Of a stretch of DNA of 64,000 nt, positions 42,508 through 50,750 are shown piece after piece. Position 1 is the stretch's first letter, and each line of letters opens with the position of its first letter. The DNA comes from Lancefieldella sp. Marseille-Q7238 (lineage in GTDB: Bacteria; Actinomycetota; Coriobacteriia; Coriobacteriales; Atopobiaceae): NCBI RefSeq assembly GCF_949152215.1, contig NZ_OX424407.1, positions 124,001 through 188,000 on the forward strand. Reading direction: 5' to 3'. The notes under the pieces are model-generated. The model was not told the origin of the DNA. It searched no databases and saw only the letters and a list, made by a program, of their open reading frames with translations. The position numbers and the translations under genes are program-made.

Positions 42508-43875
42508 ATGTTTGAAGCCTCTGAGCTTGTTGGCAAGACATACCACATTAAGACATTCGGCTGCCAGATGAACCTTCATGATTCCGAACGCGTCAGCGGT
42601 CTTTTAGACGCCTGCGGATGCAATGAAGTTTTGACGACTGACGATGCCGACATCGTAGTTTTTATGACGTGCAGTGTACGCGAGAATGCCGACCAAAAAC
42701 TGTACGGCCAGGCGTCCGCTATGGTCAGTGCACCTAAACCTCCCTCGGGAAAACGCATTGTCGCCATTGGTGGTTGTATAGCCCAGCGCGATGGCGAAAA
42801 GTTGAAACAGCATGTTCCTGCGGTTGACGTTGTTTTTGGTACCAGCGCTCTCGCAAGCCTTCCTGAGCTGCTTGTCGAGGCGTTCAAGGGTCATGACGGA
42901 CAGGTCGTTGTTGATACTCAAGAGGAGGGCAGGGGCTTCTCGACAGAGCTACCCAGCCATCGCGCCCAGTCCTTCCATGCATGGGTGCCCATCATGACAG
43001 GCTGTAATAATTTTTGTACTTATTGCATCGTGCCGTACGTTCGTGGGCGCGAACGGAGTCGTACGTTTGAGGCGATTGTCCGTGAATGTGAACGTCTGGT
43101 GGGCGACGGCGTTCGTGAGATTACCCTGCTCGGCCAAAACGTCAATTCCTATGGCCGTGATTTGTACGGAAAGCCCCGCTTTGCTGAATTGCTCCGCGCG
43201 GTGGCAACGACGGGAATTGAGCGCCTCCGCTTTACGTCATCAAATCCGAAGGACCTTACGGACGAAACCATTGCGGCCATGAAGGAGACACCTGCCGTGA
43301 TGCCCCATCTGCATCTGGCGGTTCAAAGCGGTTCTTCTCGAATTTTAAAGCGAATGAACCGAAGCTATACGCGCGAGGATTACCTTGATGTGGTGCATCG
43401 TCTCAAGAAAGCTATGCCAGACATTGCTTTCTCAACTGACATCATCGTTGGCTTTCCAGGTGAGACTGAAGAAGACTTTGAACAGACGCTTTCGCTTGTC
43501 AAAGAAGCTGAATATTCTTCGGCTTACACCTTTATCTATTCAAAACGGCCAGGAACTCCTGCCGCTGAATTTGAAGATGATACACCGCACGAGATTATTC
43601 AGGAGCGCTTTGACCGACTTGCAAGTCTTGTAGCGAAGCAGGCGCATGAGGCCAATCAAAAAGACTTGCATACAACCGTTTCCGTACTAGTTGAAGGCAC
43701 TTCAAAGCGCGATGATCACGTTATGGTAGGACACAGCGAGAAGAACCAGACGGTTCACTTCAGCATTCCTAACAATCACTCCTGCGATGAGTATATTGGC
43801 AAGATTGTTGACGTCTTTATTGATGAAGCCCGTACGTGGTATCTCAGAGGAACGCTAGTAGGCGATCCTAGATGA
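42508..43875 (+). CDS. miaB: tRNA-2-methylthio-N6-isopentenyladenosine synthase MiaB
   Basis: 455 residues. TYHIKTFGCQMNLHDSERVSGLL, TCSVRENADQK, radical SAM MTGCNNFCTYCIVPYVRGRERSR, GQNVNSYG, and a TRAM domain. Methylthiolates i6A37 made by MiaA, encoded next. ATG 42508 with CGGAG 9 bases upstream; earlier in-frame starts run into spoVS and are rejected. Confidence 0.96.
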   Translation: MFEASELVGKTYHIKTFGCQMNLHDSERVSGLLDACGCNEVLTTDDADIVVFMTCSVRENADQKLYGQASAMVSAPKPPSGKRIVAIGGCIAQRDGEKLKQHVPAVDVVFGTSALASLPELLVEAFKGHDGQVVVDTQEEGRGFSTELPSHRAQSFHAWVPIMTGCNNFCTYCIVPYVRGRERSRTFEAIVRECERLVGDGVREITLLGQNVNSYGRDLYGKPRFAELLRAVATTGIERLRFTSSNPKDLTDETIAAMKETPAVMPHLHLAVQSGSSRILKRMNRSYTREDYLDVVHRLKKAMPDIAFSTDIIVGFPGETEEDFEQTLSLVKEAEYSSAYTFIYSKRPGTPAAEFEDDTPHEIIQERFDRLASLVAKQAHEANQKDLHTTVSVLVEGTSKRDDHVMVGHSEKNQTVHFSIPNNHSCDEYIGKIVDVFIDEARTWYLRGTLVGDPR

Positions 43876-44804
43876 GCAGTCTTCCCTCGGTAGTCTGCAT
43901 CGTAGGTCCGACGGCATCGGGAAAGAGCGCTCTTGCCGAAATAATAGCGCAAAGACTTGAGACCTCGATTGTTTCAACTGACGCTATGCAGGTATACAAG
44001 GGGATGGATATCGGCACTGCAAAGGTACCAGCTGAAGAGCGTATAGTACCGCTTTTGATGGTGGACATGATTGATCCTGTGTGGGAAGACTATTCAGTTC
44101 AGCTTTTTCAGCGTGATGCACGCGCTGCAATAGATGCGCTTTTGGCCTGCAAAAAGCTGCCTGTGCTTTGTGGCGGCACGGGGCTCTATCTTGATGCTGT
44201 CATTGATGAGATGTACTTTCCTTCAGGAGCGCTGAAAACGCCGACCCGCTCAAAATACGAGGAACGCGCCGCTACCGAAGGTCCTGATGTGCTCTATCGT
44301 CTTCTGCAGGAGCGCGATCAAAAAAGCGCCGAACTGATACATCCTCATAATGTACGGCGTGTGATTCGCGCGCTTGAGATGTACGATGAAGGAGTCTCCT
44401 ATGCAAAACAGCATATGGGCCTAAGAGCTCACACCCCTCATTATGCAGCGTCTTTATGGGGCCTCTCAATGAATCGCGCGAGATTGTATGAGCGTATTGA
44501 CCGGCGTGTTGAGCAGATGTTTGCGGCGGGATTTGTGGATGAGGTGAAGCGTCTTGTTGAAGACGGTTTTACGGCGGACAGTACTGCAGGACAAGCCATA
44601 GGATATAGAGAAGTACTATCTTACCTTGCAGGTTCCTGTACACTCAAAGAGGCGGTAGAGGCGGTTAAGCAGCATACGCGCCGGTATGCCAAACGTCAGC
44701 TCTCATGGCTCAAGCGGGAGGGCCGCGTTACATGGCTTGATTTGGATACGATAGGTATGGATGAGGCCGCAGACACCGTGCTTTCCGGCATTGGAGAGGG
44801 CTAG
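43872..44804 (+). CDS. miaA: tRNA dimethylallyltransferase MiaA
   Basis: 310 residues. P-loop GPTASGKSALAE, STDAMQVYKGMDIGTAK, GGTGLYLDAVIDE, and ARRYAKRQLSWLKRE-like C-terminal tRNA contact. Adds the isopentenyl group to A37. Overlaps miaB by 4 bases (ATGA). In many Firmicutes mutS-mutL lies between miaB and miaA; here they touch. Confidence 0.95.
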   Translation: MSSLPSVVCIVGPTASGKSALAEIIAQRLETSIVSTDAMQVYKGMDIGTAKVPAEERIVPLLMVDMIDPVWEDYSVQLFQRDARAAIDALLACKKLPVLCGGTGLYLDAVIDEMYFPSGALKTPTRSKYEERAATEGPDVLYRLLQERDQKSAELIHPHNVRRVIRALEMYDEGVSYAKQHMGLRAHTPHYAASLWGLSMNRARLYERIDRRVEQMFAAGFVDEVKRLVEDGFTADSTAGQAIGYREVLSYLAGSCTLKEAVEAVKQHTRRYAKRQLSWLKREGRVTWLDLDTIGMDEAADTVLSGIGEG

Positions 44805-44805
44805 T

Positions 44806-46095
44806 ATGAGTCGCTTTAAGCCGTTTTCGACAGCTCCCGTACCAGAGCGCGCGATTCTCGTAGGCGTTGATTGTGGCAGGCGCACTTGGTCTTTGGACGA
44901 TTCAATGGCCGAACTCATGCGCCTTGCAGAAACTGATGGCGCAGAAGTCGTAGCGACACTTACGCAAAAGCTTGAAGCTCCCGTGCCAAAGACATTCATC
45001 GGTACGGGCAAAGCTACAGAACTCGTATCTCTTGTCCGCACCCTTAACGCTGACGTAGTTATCTTTGACGATGAGCTTTCTCCCTCTCAACAGGCAAACC
45101 TCGAGAAGCTTGTGGGTGAGCCGACGAAAATAATCGATAGAACCGCGCTGATTCTTGATATTTTTGGTACCCATGCAAAAACACATGAAGGCAGGCTTCA
45201 AGTGCAGCTTGCTCAGCTGCAGTACGTTCTTCCACGACTTCGCGGCATGTGGAGCCACTTGGTTGGCGAACAAACACGCGGAGGTATTGGCAGCCGTTTT
45301 GGTCAGGGCGAGAGTCAGCTTGAAGTTGACCGCCGACTGATTCGCAACAGGATAGCGATGCTTAAGCGAGAATTACGCGAACTTGAACAGCGGCGGAACG
45401 TGCAAAGCAAATTGCGCTGGGATTCAGGCGTCTTCAGCGTTGCCCTTGCTGGATATACCAATGCCGGCAAGTCTACGCTTCTTAATAAGCTTACTGACGC
45501 GTCCGTATATGCGAAAGACGAGCTCTTTGCGACACTTGATCCGACGACACGAGCCATAACGCTTGACGAAGGCCGCCGGATCACGTTGACTGATACGGTT
45601 GGATTCATACAGAAACTTCCAACAACTCTTATCGAGTCATTTAAGTCGACGCTTGCTGAGGCAAAGGCAGCTGATTTAATCCTTGTGATTGTCGACGCGT
45701 CTGATAAAAACAGGGATAAGGAAATTGAGGTTGTCACCTCAATTCTTGCTGATATCCACGCTTCTGCTCAGCGGCAGCTTCTCGTGTTCAATAAAATTGA
45801 TCTTTTAGAGCATGACGAAATACTGACCCTGAAGGCTTCATATCCAAATGCGGTATGCATTTCCGCTCAGGAAGCAATAGGTTTGCGGGAACTTCTTTAT
45901 GAAATTACTCGTATTGCTAGTGAAGGAGATGCTGTTATAAGCGCTCTTGTTCCCTTTGAAAAGGGGTTTCTTTTGAAAATGGTACATGAGCGTTGCCGAG
46001 TCATACGCGAGCAGTACCTTGCCGAGGGGCTTCAGATTACTGTCCAGGCCGATGAGCGCATGCAGGCTATTCTCAAACCCTATCGAAATGACTAG
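44806..46095 (+). CDS. hflX: Ribosome-associated GTPase HflX
   Basis: 429 residues. N-terminal HflX domain (FIGTGKATELVSLVRTLNADVVIFDDELSPSQQANLEK), coiled linker, GTPase domain with GYTNAGKSTLLN, DTVGFIQKLPTTLIESFKSTL and NKID. Splits stalled or heat-damaged 70S ribosomes. ATG 44806 with GGAGAGGG; the in-frame start at 44761 lies inside miaA. Its stop shares the CTAG palindrome with the stop of the convergent gene. Confidence 0.94.
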   Translation: MSRFKPFSTAPVPERAILVGVDCGRRTWSLDDSMAELMRLAETDGAEVVATLTQKLEAPVPKTFIGTGKATELVSLVRTLNADVVIFDDELSPSQQANLEKLVGEPTKIIDRTALILDIFGTHAKTHEGRLQVQLAQLQYVLPRLRGMWSHLVGEQTRGGIGSRFGQGESQLEVDRRLIRNRIAMLKRELRELEQRRNVQSKLRWDSGVFSVALAGYTNAGKSTLLNKLTDASVYAKDELFATLDPTTRAITLDEGRRITLTDTVGFIQKLPTTLIESFKSTLAEAKAADLILVIVDASDKNRDKEIEVVTSILADIHASAQRQLLVFNKIDLLEHDEILTLKASYPNAVCISAQEAIGLRELLYEITRIASEGDAVISALVPFEKGFLLKMVHERCRVIREQYLAEGLQITVQADERMQAILKPYRND

Positions 46096-46862
46096 ATTGG
46101 CATGTGCCCGGTAAGCACACCTGCTATGAGCAGCAAAAGAGGCTGATGCAGGATATAGATGACAAGAGGATATTTTCCTATTTCTGAGACTACAGGAATG
46201 TAGAGCCTCTGCAGTGCAGGCGTGTATCCCTGCGCGAGGGCTGCTCGGTTACAAGCGGCTCCCGAAAGATAGAGCAATAGGTAGGGAAGCAATGGATAGT
46301 AGTCACTCGTTATGAAATGTAGCCCCGGAAATCCCAGCCACGCAAGATAGCCGGTTGCATAGAGCGTGCTGGGCAGACGTATACACAAAGGCCCGATTCC
46401 TACTGTGCCGGAAGGAAGATTGTAGAGCACAAGAAAGAGTATGAATAACAGGGCAGCTGTGGTATATCCCTGTACGAAAATACCGCATTTTTGAAGCAGC
46501 GCTTCAATAAGTGTGCAGGCGGCCATACAATAGATAATGCCAAATGAGATAGGGGCGTCTATACGGGCGATAGACGTAGCCACATAAATCATAAGCGCGA
46601 ACAGGCCGTATATAAAGGCTCGCTTGAGCGCATTTTTTGAAAAAGAACACATAGAACCGGCAATAAAAAGAAACGACCAAGATATGCTGGCTCCCCATAG
46701 GTCGGTCAGAGGACGGGTGAACCAGAGTAAAGCAAGATCTTCTATATATACAAGGTCGTATGCAAAATGAAAGAGCACCATCGAAATGATAGACAGACCT
46801 CGCCAGGTATCAAAAAACACAATACGTGATTCTGAACCTGAAGAAAATCGCGCCGGCGTCAA
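46092..46862 (-). CDS. DUF1624 / acyltransferase-like integral membrane protein
   Basis: 256 residues, six or more hydrophobic helices. FFDTWRGLSIISMVLFHFAYDL near the N terminus and YPLVIYILHQPLLLLIAG near the C terminus are the heparan-glucosaminide N-acetyltransferase-like (DUF1624) signature. Members are thought to transfer acyl groups across the membrane to surface sugars; the substrate here is unknown. TTG start at 46862 with AGGAGG upstream. Begins 9 bases after lexA, so it is probably co-transcribed with it and SOS-responsive. Confidence 0.82.
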   Translation of the reverse strand: MTPARFSSGSESRIVFFDTWRGLSIISMVLFHFAYDLVYIEDLALLWFTRPLTDLWGASISWSFLFIAGSMCSFSKNALKRAFIYGLFALMIYVATSIARIDAPISFGIIYCMAACTLIEALLQKCGIFVQGYTTAALLFILFLVLYNLPSGTVGIGPLCIRLPSTLYATGYLAWLGFPGLHFITSDYYPLLPYLLLYLSGAACNRAALAQGYTPALQRLYIPVVSEIGKYPLVIYILHQPLLLLIAGVLTGHMPI

Positions 46863-46871
46863 GACGTCCTC

Positions 46872-47528
46872 CTAGGATAGAGAGCGGATTAATGCCGTAA
46901 CGATACCAAGGATGCGGGGATTATCTGAATAGATAGGCTCCATCGTGTCATTTTCAGGCTGGAGACGGATGCAGTTCTTTTCTCGATAAAAAGTCTTGAC
47001 TGTTGCGGAATCATCAATGAGCGCGACAACAATCTGCCCATCGTGAGCGTCTTGTTGCTCTTTTACGATGATGTAGTCGCCATTAAAAATACCGGCGTTA
47101 ATCATGGATTCCCCGTGCACACGGAGGATGAACGTGCTTGCATCGCCGACAATGCTTGTAGGCAAAGAAAGCGTATCCTCAACATTTTGCTCTGCAAGAA
47201 TTGGTGTACCTGCAGCGACGTTGCCGATGACAGGCAGCGTAATAACGTTGGCATTGATGTCTTGGGAGATTGAAGCGAGCTTTACGCTGGAACGAGAGCC
47301 ATCAGAGCTGCGAGGGACGATTTTCATAGTTCGAGGCTTTTTAGGATCTCGGCTGATAAGACCAAGCTCTTCAAGAACTTTAAGGTGCATGTGAACGGTG
47401 GAAGGCGAAGCGAGTTGAACAGCCTTGCCGATTTCCCTTACCGAGGGAGGATAGCCATGCTCTTCTGTGTACGAGCATATGTATTCATAGATGGCACTTT
47501 GACGCTTGCTGAGCTTTCCCTTAGGCAT
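46872..47528 (-). CDS. lexA: SOS repressor LexA
   Basis: 218 residues. Winged-helix DNA-binding domain (YPPSVREIGKAVQLASPSTVHMHLKVLEELGLI), self-cleavage site Ala-Gly in NVAAGTPILAE, catalytic Ser in GESMINAGIFNGDYIIV and Lys in DDSATVKTFYREKN. Start is the ATG at 47528 with AGGAGG; the frame runs on upstream through the operators and is not coding. Divergent from the LysM gene and probably autoregulated. Confidence 0.96.
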   Translation of the reverse strand: MPKGKLSKRQSAIYEYICSYTEEHGYPPSVREIGKAVQLASPSTVHMHLKVLEELGLISRDPKKPRTMKIVPRSSDGSRSSVKLASISQDINANVITLPVIGNVAAGTPILAEQNVEDTLSLPTSIVGDASTFILRVHGESMINAGIFNGDYIIVKEQQDAHDGQIVVALIDDSATVKTFYREKNCIRLQPENDTMEPIYSDNPRILGIVTALIRSLS

Positions 47529-47553
47529 GCGGACCTCCTTTATCGCTGTGCAT

Positions 47554-47582
47554 ATCATACACCTGTTCGGTATAAAAATCAA
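47554..47582 (-). promoter_or_regulatory. lexA promoter
   Basis: On the - strand: TTGATT (47577-47582), 17-base spacer, TATGAT (47554-47559). Start would be near 47547, leaving a 20-base leader. Confidence 0.6.
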
Positions 47583-47593
47583 ACGAATGTTCG
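47580..47593. promoter_or_regulatory. LexA box 1 in the lexA/LysM intergenic region
   Basis: CAAAC-GAAT-GTTCG, one mismatch to CGAAC-N4-GTTCG. Overlaps the lexA -35. A weaker relative, CATAC-ACCT-GTTCG, lies at 47556-47569 with two mismatches, over the lexA -10. Confidence 0.7.
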
Positions 47594-47602
47594 TATTTTT
47601 TG

Positions 47603-47631
47603 TTGACACGAACAAACGTACGGTCTATAGT
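47603..47631 (+). promoter_or_regulatory. LysM-gene promoter with LexA box 2 in the spacer
   Basis: TTGACA (47603-47608), exactly 17 bases, TATAGT (47626-47631), a near-consensus promoter. The spacer contains CGAAC-AAAC-GTACG (47609-47622), one mismatch to the LexA consensus. Same geometry as at recA. Confidence 0.85.
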
Positions 47632-47711
47632 GAGTACACATGTTCGGTTCGATTGTTGTCCGGTTGGTAAGGTATAACCGTTCCGAGAAGCACTTCGGAA
47701 AGGATCGCACT

Positions 47712-48170
47712 ATGGATAAGCAGTATTTAGATGCATGCATGTCTGACGGCACTTCTGCGTTGAAGACTACATCGCGCGGACTTGTTCTCATTGAGGGAGG
47801 AGCATCCGCAAAATCAGCTTCAGCCGCACAAATCAAACATGAACGGGTTGTCGCGCCTTATCAGCCTTTTTCTTTACGGCAACTCATTGTCTTTGCTGCT
47901 GCTTTTGCAGTGGTAGCTGCTGTTCTCATGTCAGTTTATAGCCTTCGTATGGCTGCGATAGAAGATTCCGTTGACGCTTCTTTGAATCAGGTTCAAACGG
48001 AGACAGTTTCTGTGAAGTCTGGCGATTCTCTTTGGTCACTTGCCGCACAGCATGGCGTTACAGGGGTATCCACCGCTGACGTAGCGCACCATATCCAAAA
48101 AATAAATGGACTTTCAGATACAACGCTTAAGCCGGGAGAAGTGCTGAAAGTTCCTTTTGCGCGCCATTAG
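47712..48170 (+). CDS. SOS-controlled LysM membrane protein (Rv2719c/YneA-like cell-division inhibitor)
   Basis: 152 residues. Cytoplasmic N terminus of about 55, one membrane helix (QLIVFAAAFAVVAAVLMSVYSL, about 57-80), and a C-terminal LysM domain (VKSGDSLWSLAAQHGV ... INGLSDTTLKPGEVLKVP). Position is decisive: divergent from lexA, with a LexA box in its promoter, followed by nrdR, as for Mycobacterium Rv2719c; Bacillus yneA has the same place beside lexA. Those proteins halt septation during DNA damage. ATG 47712 with GGAAAGGA; an earlier ATG at 47640 sits at the transcription start and is less likely. Confidence 0.82.
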   Translation: MDKQYLDACMSDGTSALKTTSRGLVLIEGGASAKSASAAQIKHERVVAPYQPFSLRQLIVFAAAFAVVAAVLMSVYSLRMAAIEDSVDASLNQVQTETVSVKSGDSLWSLAAQHGVTGVSTADVAHHIQKINGLSDTTLKPGEVLKVPFARH

Positions 48171-48267
48171 CGGAATGTTTTAGGCCTTTAGCACCAAGAA
48201 TTTTGACCGTGCTCTTCTTTTTTGGGGATACATGGTATCTTCCTTGTATGTCAACAGAGAGGATACT

Positions 48268-48720
48268 ATGCGTTGTCCAAAATGCGGATATGAAGAATCA
48301 AAAGTTGTTGATTCTCGTTCGTCTGATAACAATGACGCTATACGACGTCGGCGCGAATGCATAAAATGCGGCTATCGTTTTACGACTTATGAAAGACGAG
48401 AGGAGATACCTCTCGTTGTTCGCAAGAAAGATGGTCATACAGAACCTTTTGACCGGCAGAAATTAATGCGAGGCCTTATCGCCGCTACGGTAAAACGCGA
48501 TATAGCCGTCGAAAGACTGGACGCTTTGATTGATGCGGTCGAGTCGGGTCTTCGTGACGGCGGCCAAAATGAAATATCCTCTGAAGATCTTGGTAGCGCT
48601 GTGCTTAAAGAGCTTATCGCCCTTGATAAGGTCGCCTACATACGCTTTGCTTCGGTATACCGTGATTTCAAAGATGTTGATGAGTTCAGCGAAGAGCTAA
48701 GGAGTCTCACTAATGAATGA
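48268..48720 (+). CDS. nrdR: Transcriptional repressor NrdR
   Basis: 150 residues. Zinc ribbon MRCPKCGYEESKVVDSR ... RRRECIKCGYRFTTYE and an ATP-cone domain (LVVRKKDGHTEPFDRQKLMRGL). Represses ribonucleotide reductase genes when dATP is high; none of those is in the window. ATG 48268 with AGAGAGGA. A TGG-TATCTT at 48233-48241 may give it its own promoter in addition to read-through from the LysM gene. Confidence 0.95.
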   Translation: MRCPKCGYEESKVVDSRSSDNNDAIRRRRECIKCGYRFTTYERREEIPLVVRKKDGHTEPFDRQKLMRGLIAATVKRDIAVERLDALIDAVESGLRDGGQNEISSEDLGSAVLKELIALDKVAYIRFASVYRDFKDVDEFSEELRSLTNE

Positions 48721-48738
48721 TGGTTCACTAATGAATGA
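48707..48738 (+). repeat. 18-base tandem repeat over the dut start
   Basis: TCACTAATGAATGA occurs at 48707-48720 and again at 48725-48738, period 18. It puts two similar ATG contexts in frame (48713 and 48731) and makes the dut N terminus start with two MNxxxx units. Confidence 0.7.
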
Positions 48739-49189
48739 ACATACCTGTGACTGTGACATACAACTTCCCATAAAACGTCTCGACCCTTCCGTTGATCTTC
48801 CGTCATATGCCTATAGCGGAGACGCAGGATTGGATTTAAGAAGTGCAGAAGAGCTGGATCTCAAGCCCTTTGAGCGCCGTCTTATTTCAACCGGACTGGC
48901 TATCGCTATTCCTGACGGATATGCCGGTTTTGTTCAGCCGCGAAGCGGCCTTGCATACCGTGAAGGTTTGTCCATGGCAAACACTCCGGGTCTTGTTGAC
49001 GCTCATTATCGTGGTGAGTTGAAGGTATGTGCGGTCAATCTTGATGCGAACACTACCATCCATATCGAGCGCGGGGAGCGCATTGCGCAGCTGGTGATAC
49101 AACGTGTGCCCGTTGTGCAGCTCGTTGAAGTAGATGAGCTTGATGCAACAGATAGAGGAGCAGGCGGTTTTGGTTCAAGCGGTGTTTAG
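48713..49189 (+). CDS. dut: dUTP diphosphatase
   Basis: 158 residues (152 from ATG 48731). Five dUTPase motifs visible: DAGLDLRS, PRSGLAYREGL, NTPGLVDAHYRGELKV, RIAQLVIQ, and the C-terminal RGAGGFGSSGV. Hydrolyses dUTP to dUMP, limiting uracil in DNA. Overlaps nrdR by 8 bases and so is coupled to it. Confidence 0.95.
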   Translation: MNDGSLMNEHTCDCDIQLPIKRLDPSVDLPSYAYSGDAGLDLRSAEELDLKPFERRLISTGLAIAIPDGYAGFVQPRSGLAYREGLSMANTPGLVDAHYRGELKVCAVNLDANTTIHIERGERIAQLVIQRVPVVQLVEVDELDATDRGAGGFGSSGV

Positions 49190-49253
49190 CTTGTGTAGAT
49201 AAGTTGTGCAAGTTCGTACATGTCTGCCAATTGCAGAGAGAGGGGAATTGGTG

Positions 49254-50573
49254 ATGGAAAAGCTCTTTAAACTAGGTGAGCGTGGATCGTCTGTTACCCA
49301 AGAATTACGCGCCGGACTCACAACGTTTCTTGCAATGGCCTATATCATTGCCGTTAATCCTGGCATATTGGCCATGGCCGGAGTGCCGTTAAGCGCTGCA
49401 ATTACGTCGACGTGCATCGGCGCGGGTATTATGACAATCTGCATGGGTCTTTTTTCCAACCGCCCTCTGGCGTGCGCGTCGGGAATGGGTGTAAACGCTG
49501 TTGTGGCATTTACCCTTACACAAGTTACAGGAGGTGACTGGCACGCCTCCATGGCCGTTATCTTTGTAGAAGGCATTGCAATTCTCCTTCTTGTTCTGTG
49601 CGGCCTTCGTGAAGCTGTTATGGATGCCATTCCAGTTTCTTTGCGTCATGCAATCTCTGTGGGCCTTGGACTGTTTATTGCCATGATTGGTCTCAAGAAC
49701 GCTGGTATCTTGGTTGCCAATGAATCGACGATGGTTTCACTTGGAAATATCTTTGAGCCGACCTTTATAGTTGGTTTGGTTTCCATTGTTGCGACTGTCA
49801 TTCTGTATTCCGCCAAAGTCAAGGGCTCCTTGCTCATCGGCATTATTCTTGCAGTTCTGGCTGGCATTCCGCTCGGCGTGACCGCGGTACCCGCGGGCAT
49901 TATTTCCGGCCTCGATTTCTCTTCGTTTGGAGCGCCATTTCAAACCGATGCCAACGGTGTCATGGGAATCGTTAAAGTTCTAACCACTCCTGTTCTTCTC
50001 GTTTTTGCATTCTCGCTGATGATGTCGGACTTCTTTGACACCATGGGTTCTGCGATGGCCATTGCAAAGCAGGGAGAATTTCTGACAGAAGACGGAGAGG
50101 TACAAGATATCAAGCAGATTCTTATCGTCGATTCTGCAGCTGCGGCCGCAGGCGGTCTCTTTGGTGCGTCTTCGATTACTACGTTTATTGAATCCGCTTC
50201 CGGCGCGGCCGATGGTGGTCGAACGGGTCTTGCATCGGTCTTTACCGGTCTTTTCTTCTTTGTCTCAGCCTTTGTAGCTCCGCTAATTTCTATTGTTGAC
50301 TCCGCTGCTACAACGGGCGCCCTGGTCATCGTTGGCTTCCTCATGATGACTGAAGTTACGGAGATTGATTGGAACGATCTTCTTGAGGGATTCCCTGCGT
50401 TTATGGTTATCGCAGGCATTCCCATGACCTACTCAATCTCCGATGGCATCGGTTTTGGATTTATCTTCTATGTGATCGTTGCGCTTGTTACGGGCAATGT
50501 AAAGAAGGTAAAGCCTTTGATGTGGGTTGCCGCGCTTGCTTTTGTCGCTTACTTTATCCTGCTTCAGCTGTAG
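49254..50573 (+). CDS. NCS2 family purine permease (AzgA-like)
   Basis: 439 residues, about 12-14 membrane helices. RAGLTTFLAMAYIIAVNPGIL, SGMGVNAVVAFTL, and DFFDTMGSAMAIAKQGEFL ... GASSITTFIESASGAADGGRTG match AzgA-type importers of adenine, guanine and hypoxanthine. AGGGGAA precedes ATG 49254 (GTG 49251 is possible). No purine riboswitch is apparent in the 64-base gap upstream. Exact substrate is inferred. Confidence 0.88.
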   Translation: MEKLFKLGERGSSVTQELRAGLTTFLAMAYIIAVNPGILAMAGVPLSAAITSTCIGAGIMTICMGLFSNRPLACASGMGVNAVVAFTLTQVTGGDWHASMAVIFVEGIAILLLVLCGLREAVMDAIPVSLRHAISVGLGLFIAMIGLKNAGILVANESTMVSLGNIFEPTFIVGLVSIVATVILYSAKVKGSLLIGIILAVLAGIPLGVTAVPAGIISGLDFSSFGAPFQTDANGVMGIVKVLTTPVLLVFAFSLMMSDFFDTMGSAMAIAKQGEFLTEDGEVQDIKQILIVDSAAAAAGGLFGASSITTFIESASGAADGGRTGLASVFTGLFFFVSAFVAPLISIVDSAATTGALVIVGFLMMTEVTEIDWNDLLEGFPAFMVIAGIPMTYSISDGIGFGFIFYVIVALVTGNVKKVKPLMWVAALAFVAYFILLQL

Positions 50574-50585
50574 CGCCAAGATATT

Positions 50586-50594
50586 TGGTATAAT
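50586..50594 (+). promoter_or_regulatory. Extended -10 promoter of ppdK
   Basis: TGG followed by a perfect TATAAT, just after the permease stop. Start near 50601 leaves a leader of about 150 bases. Confidence 0.65.
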
Positions 50595-50658
50595 CCGTGA
50601 GTGGTTGAATAATGCCGATGAGCGTATATTCGACTCCGATTTACTTGCAGCTTGATAT

Positions 50659-50700
50659 CATAACTTGTTATGAGTTCGCACCCTGTGTACTCATGTTATG
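50659..50700 (+). promoter_or_regulatory. Bulged hairpin in the ppdK leader, with competing pairings
   Basis: CATAAC (50659-50664) pairs with GTTATG at 50695-50700; inside, ATGAGT (50670-50675) pairs with ACTCAT (50689-50694); a 5-base TTGTT bulge sits on the left arm. CATAAC can instead pair with a nearer GTTATG at 50667-50672. Mutually exclusive folds make a regulatory RNA possible. Confidence 0.5.
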
Positions 50701-50750
50701 TGGTGTAAGTGCACGCTTGAGCGTGTCTGGTTTTAAAGGTTTGGAGTGTT

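Noticed and set aside
48190-48223. AGCAC/GTGCT hairpin followed by T-rich sequence between the LysM gene and nrdR, as a terminator
   Set aside because: The stem is only 5 bp with a 15-base loop; too weak to claim.
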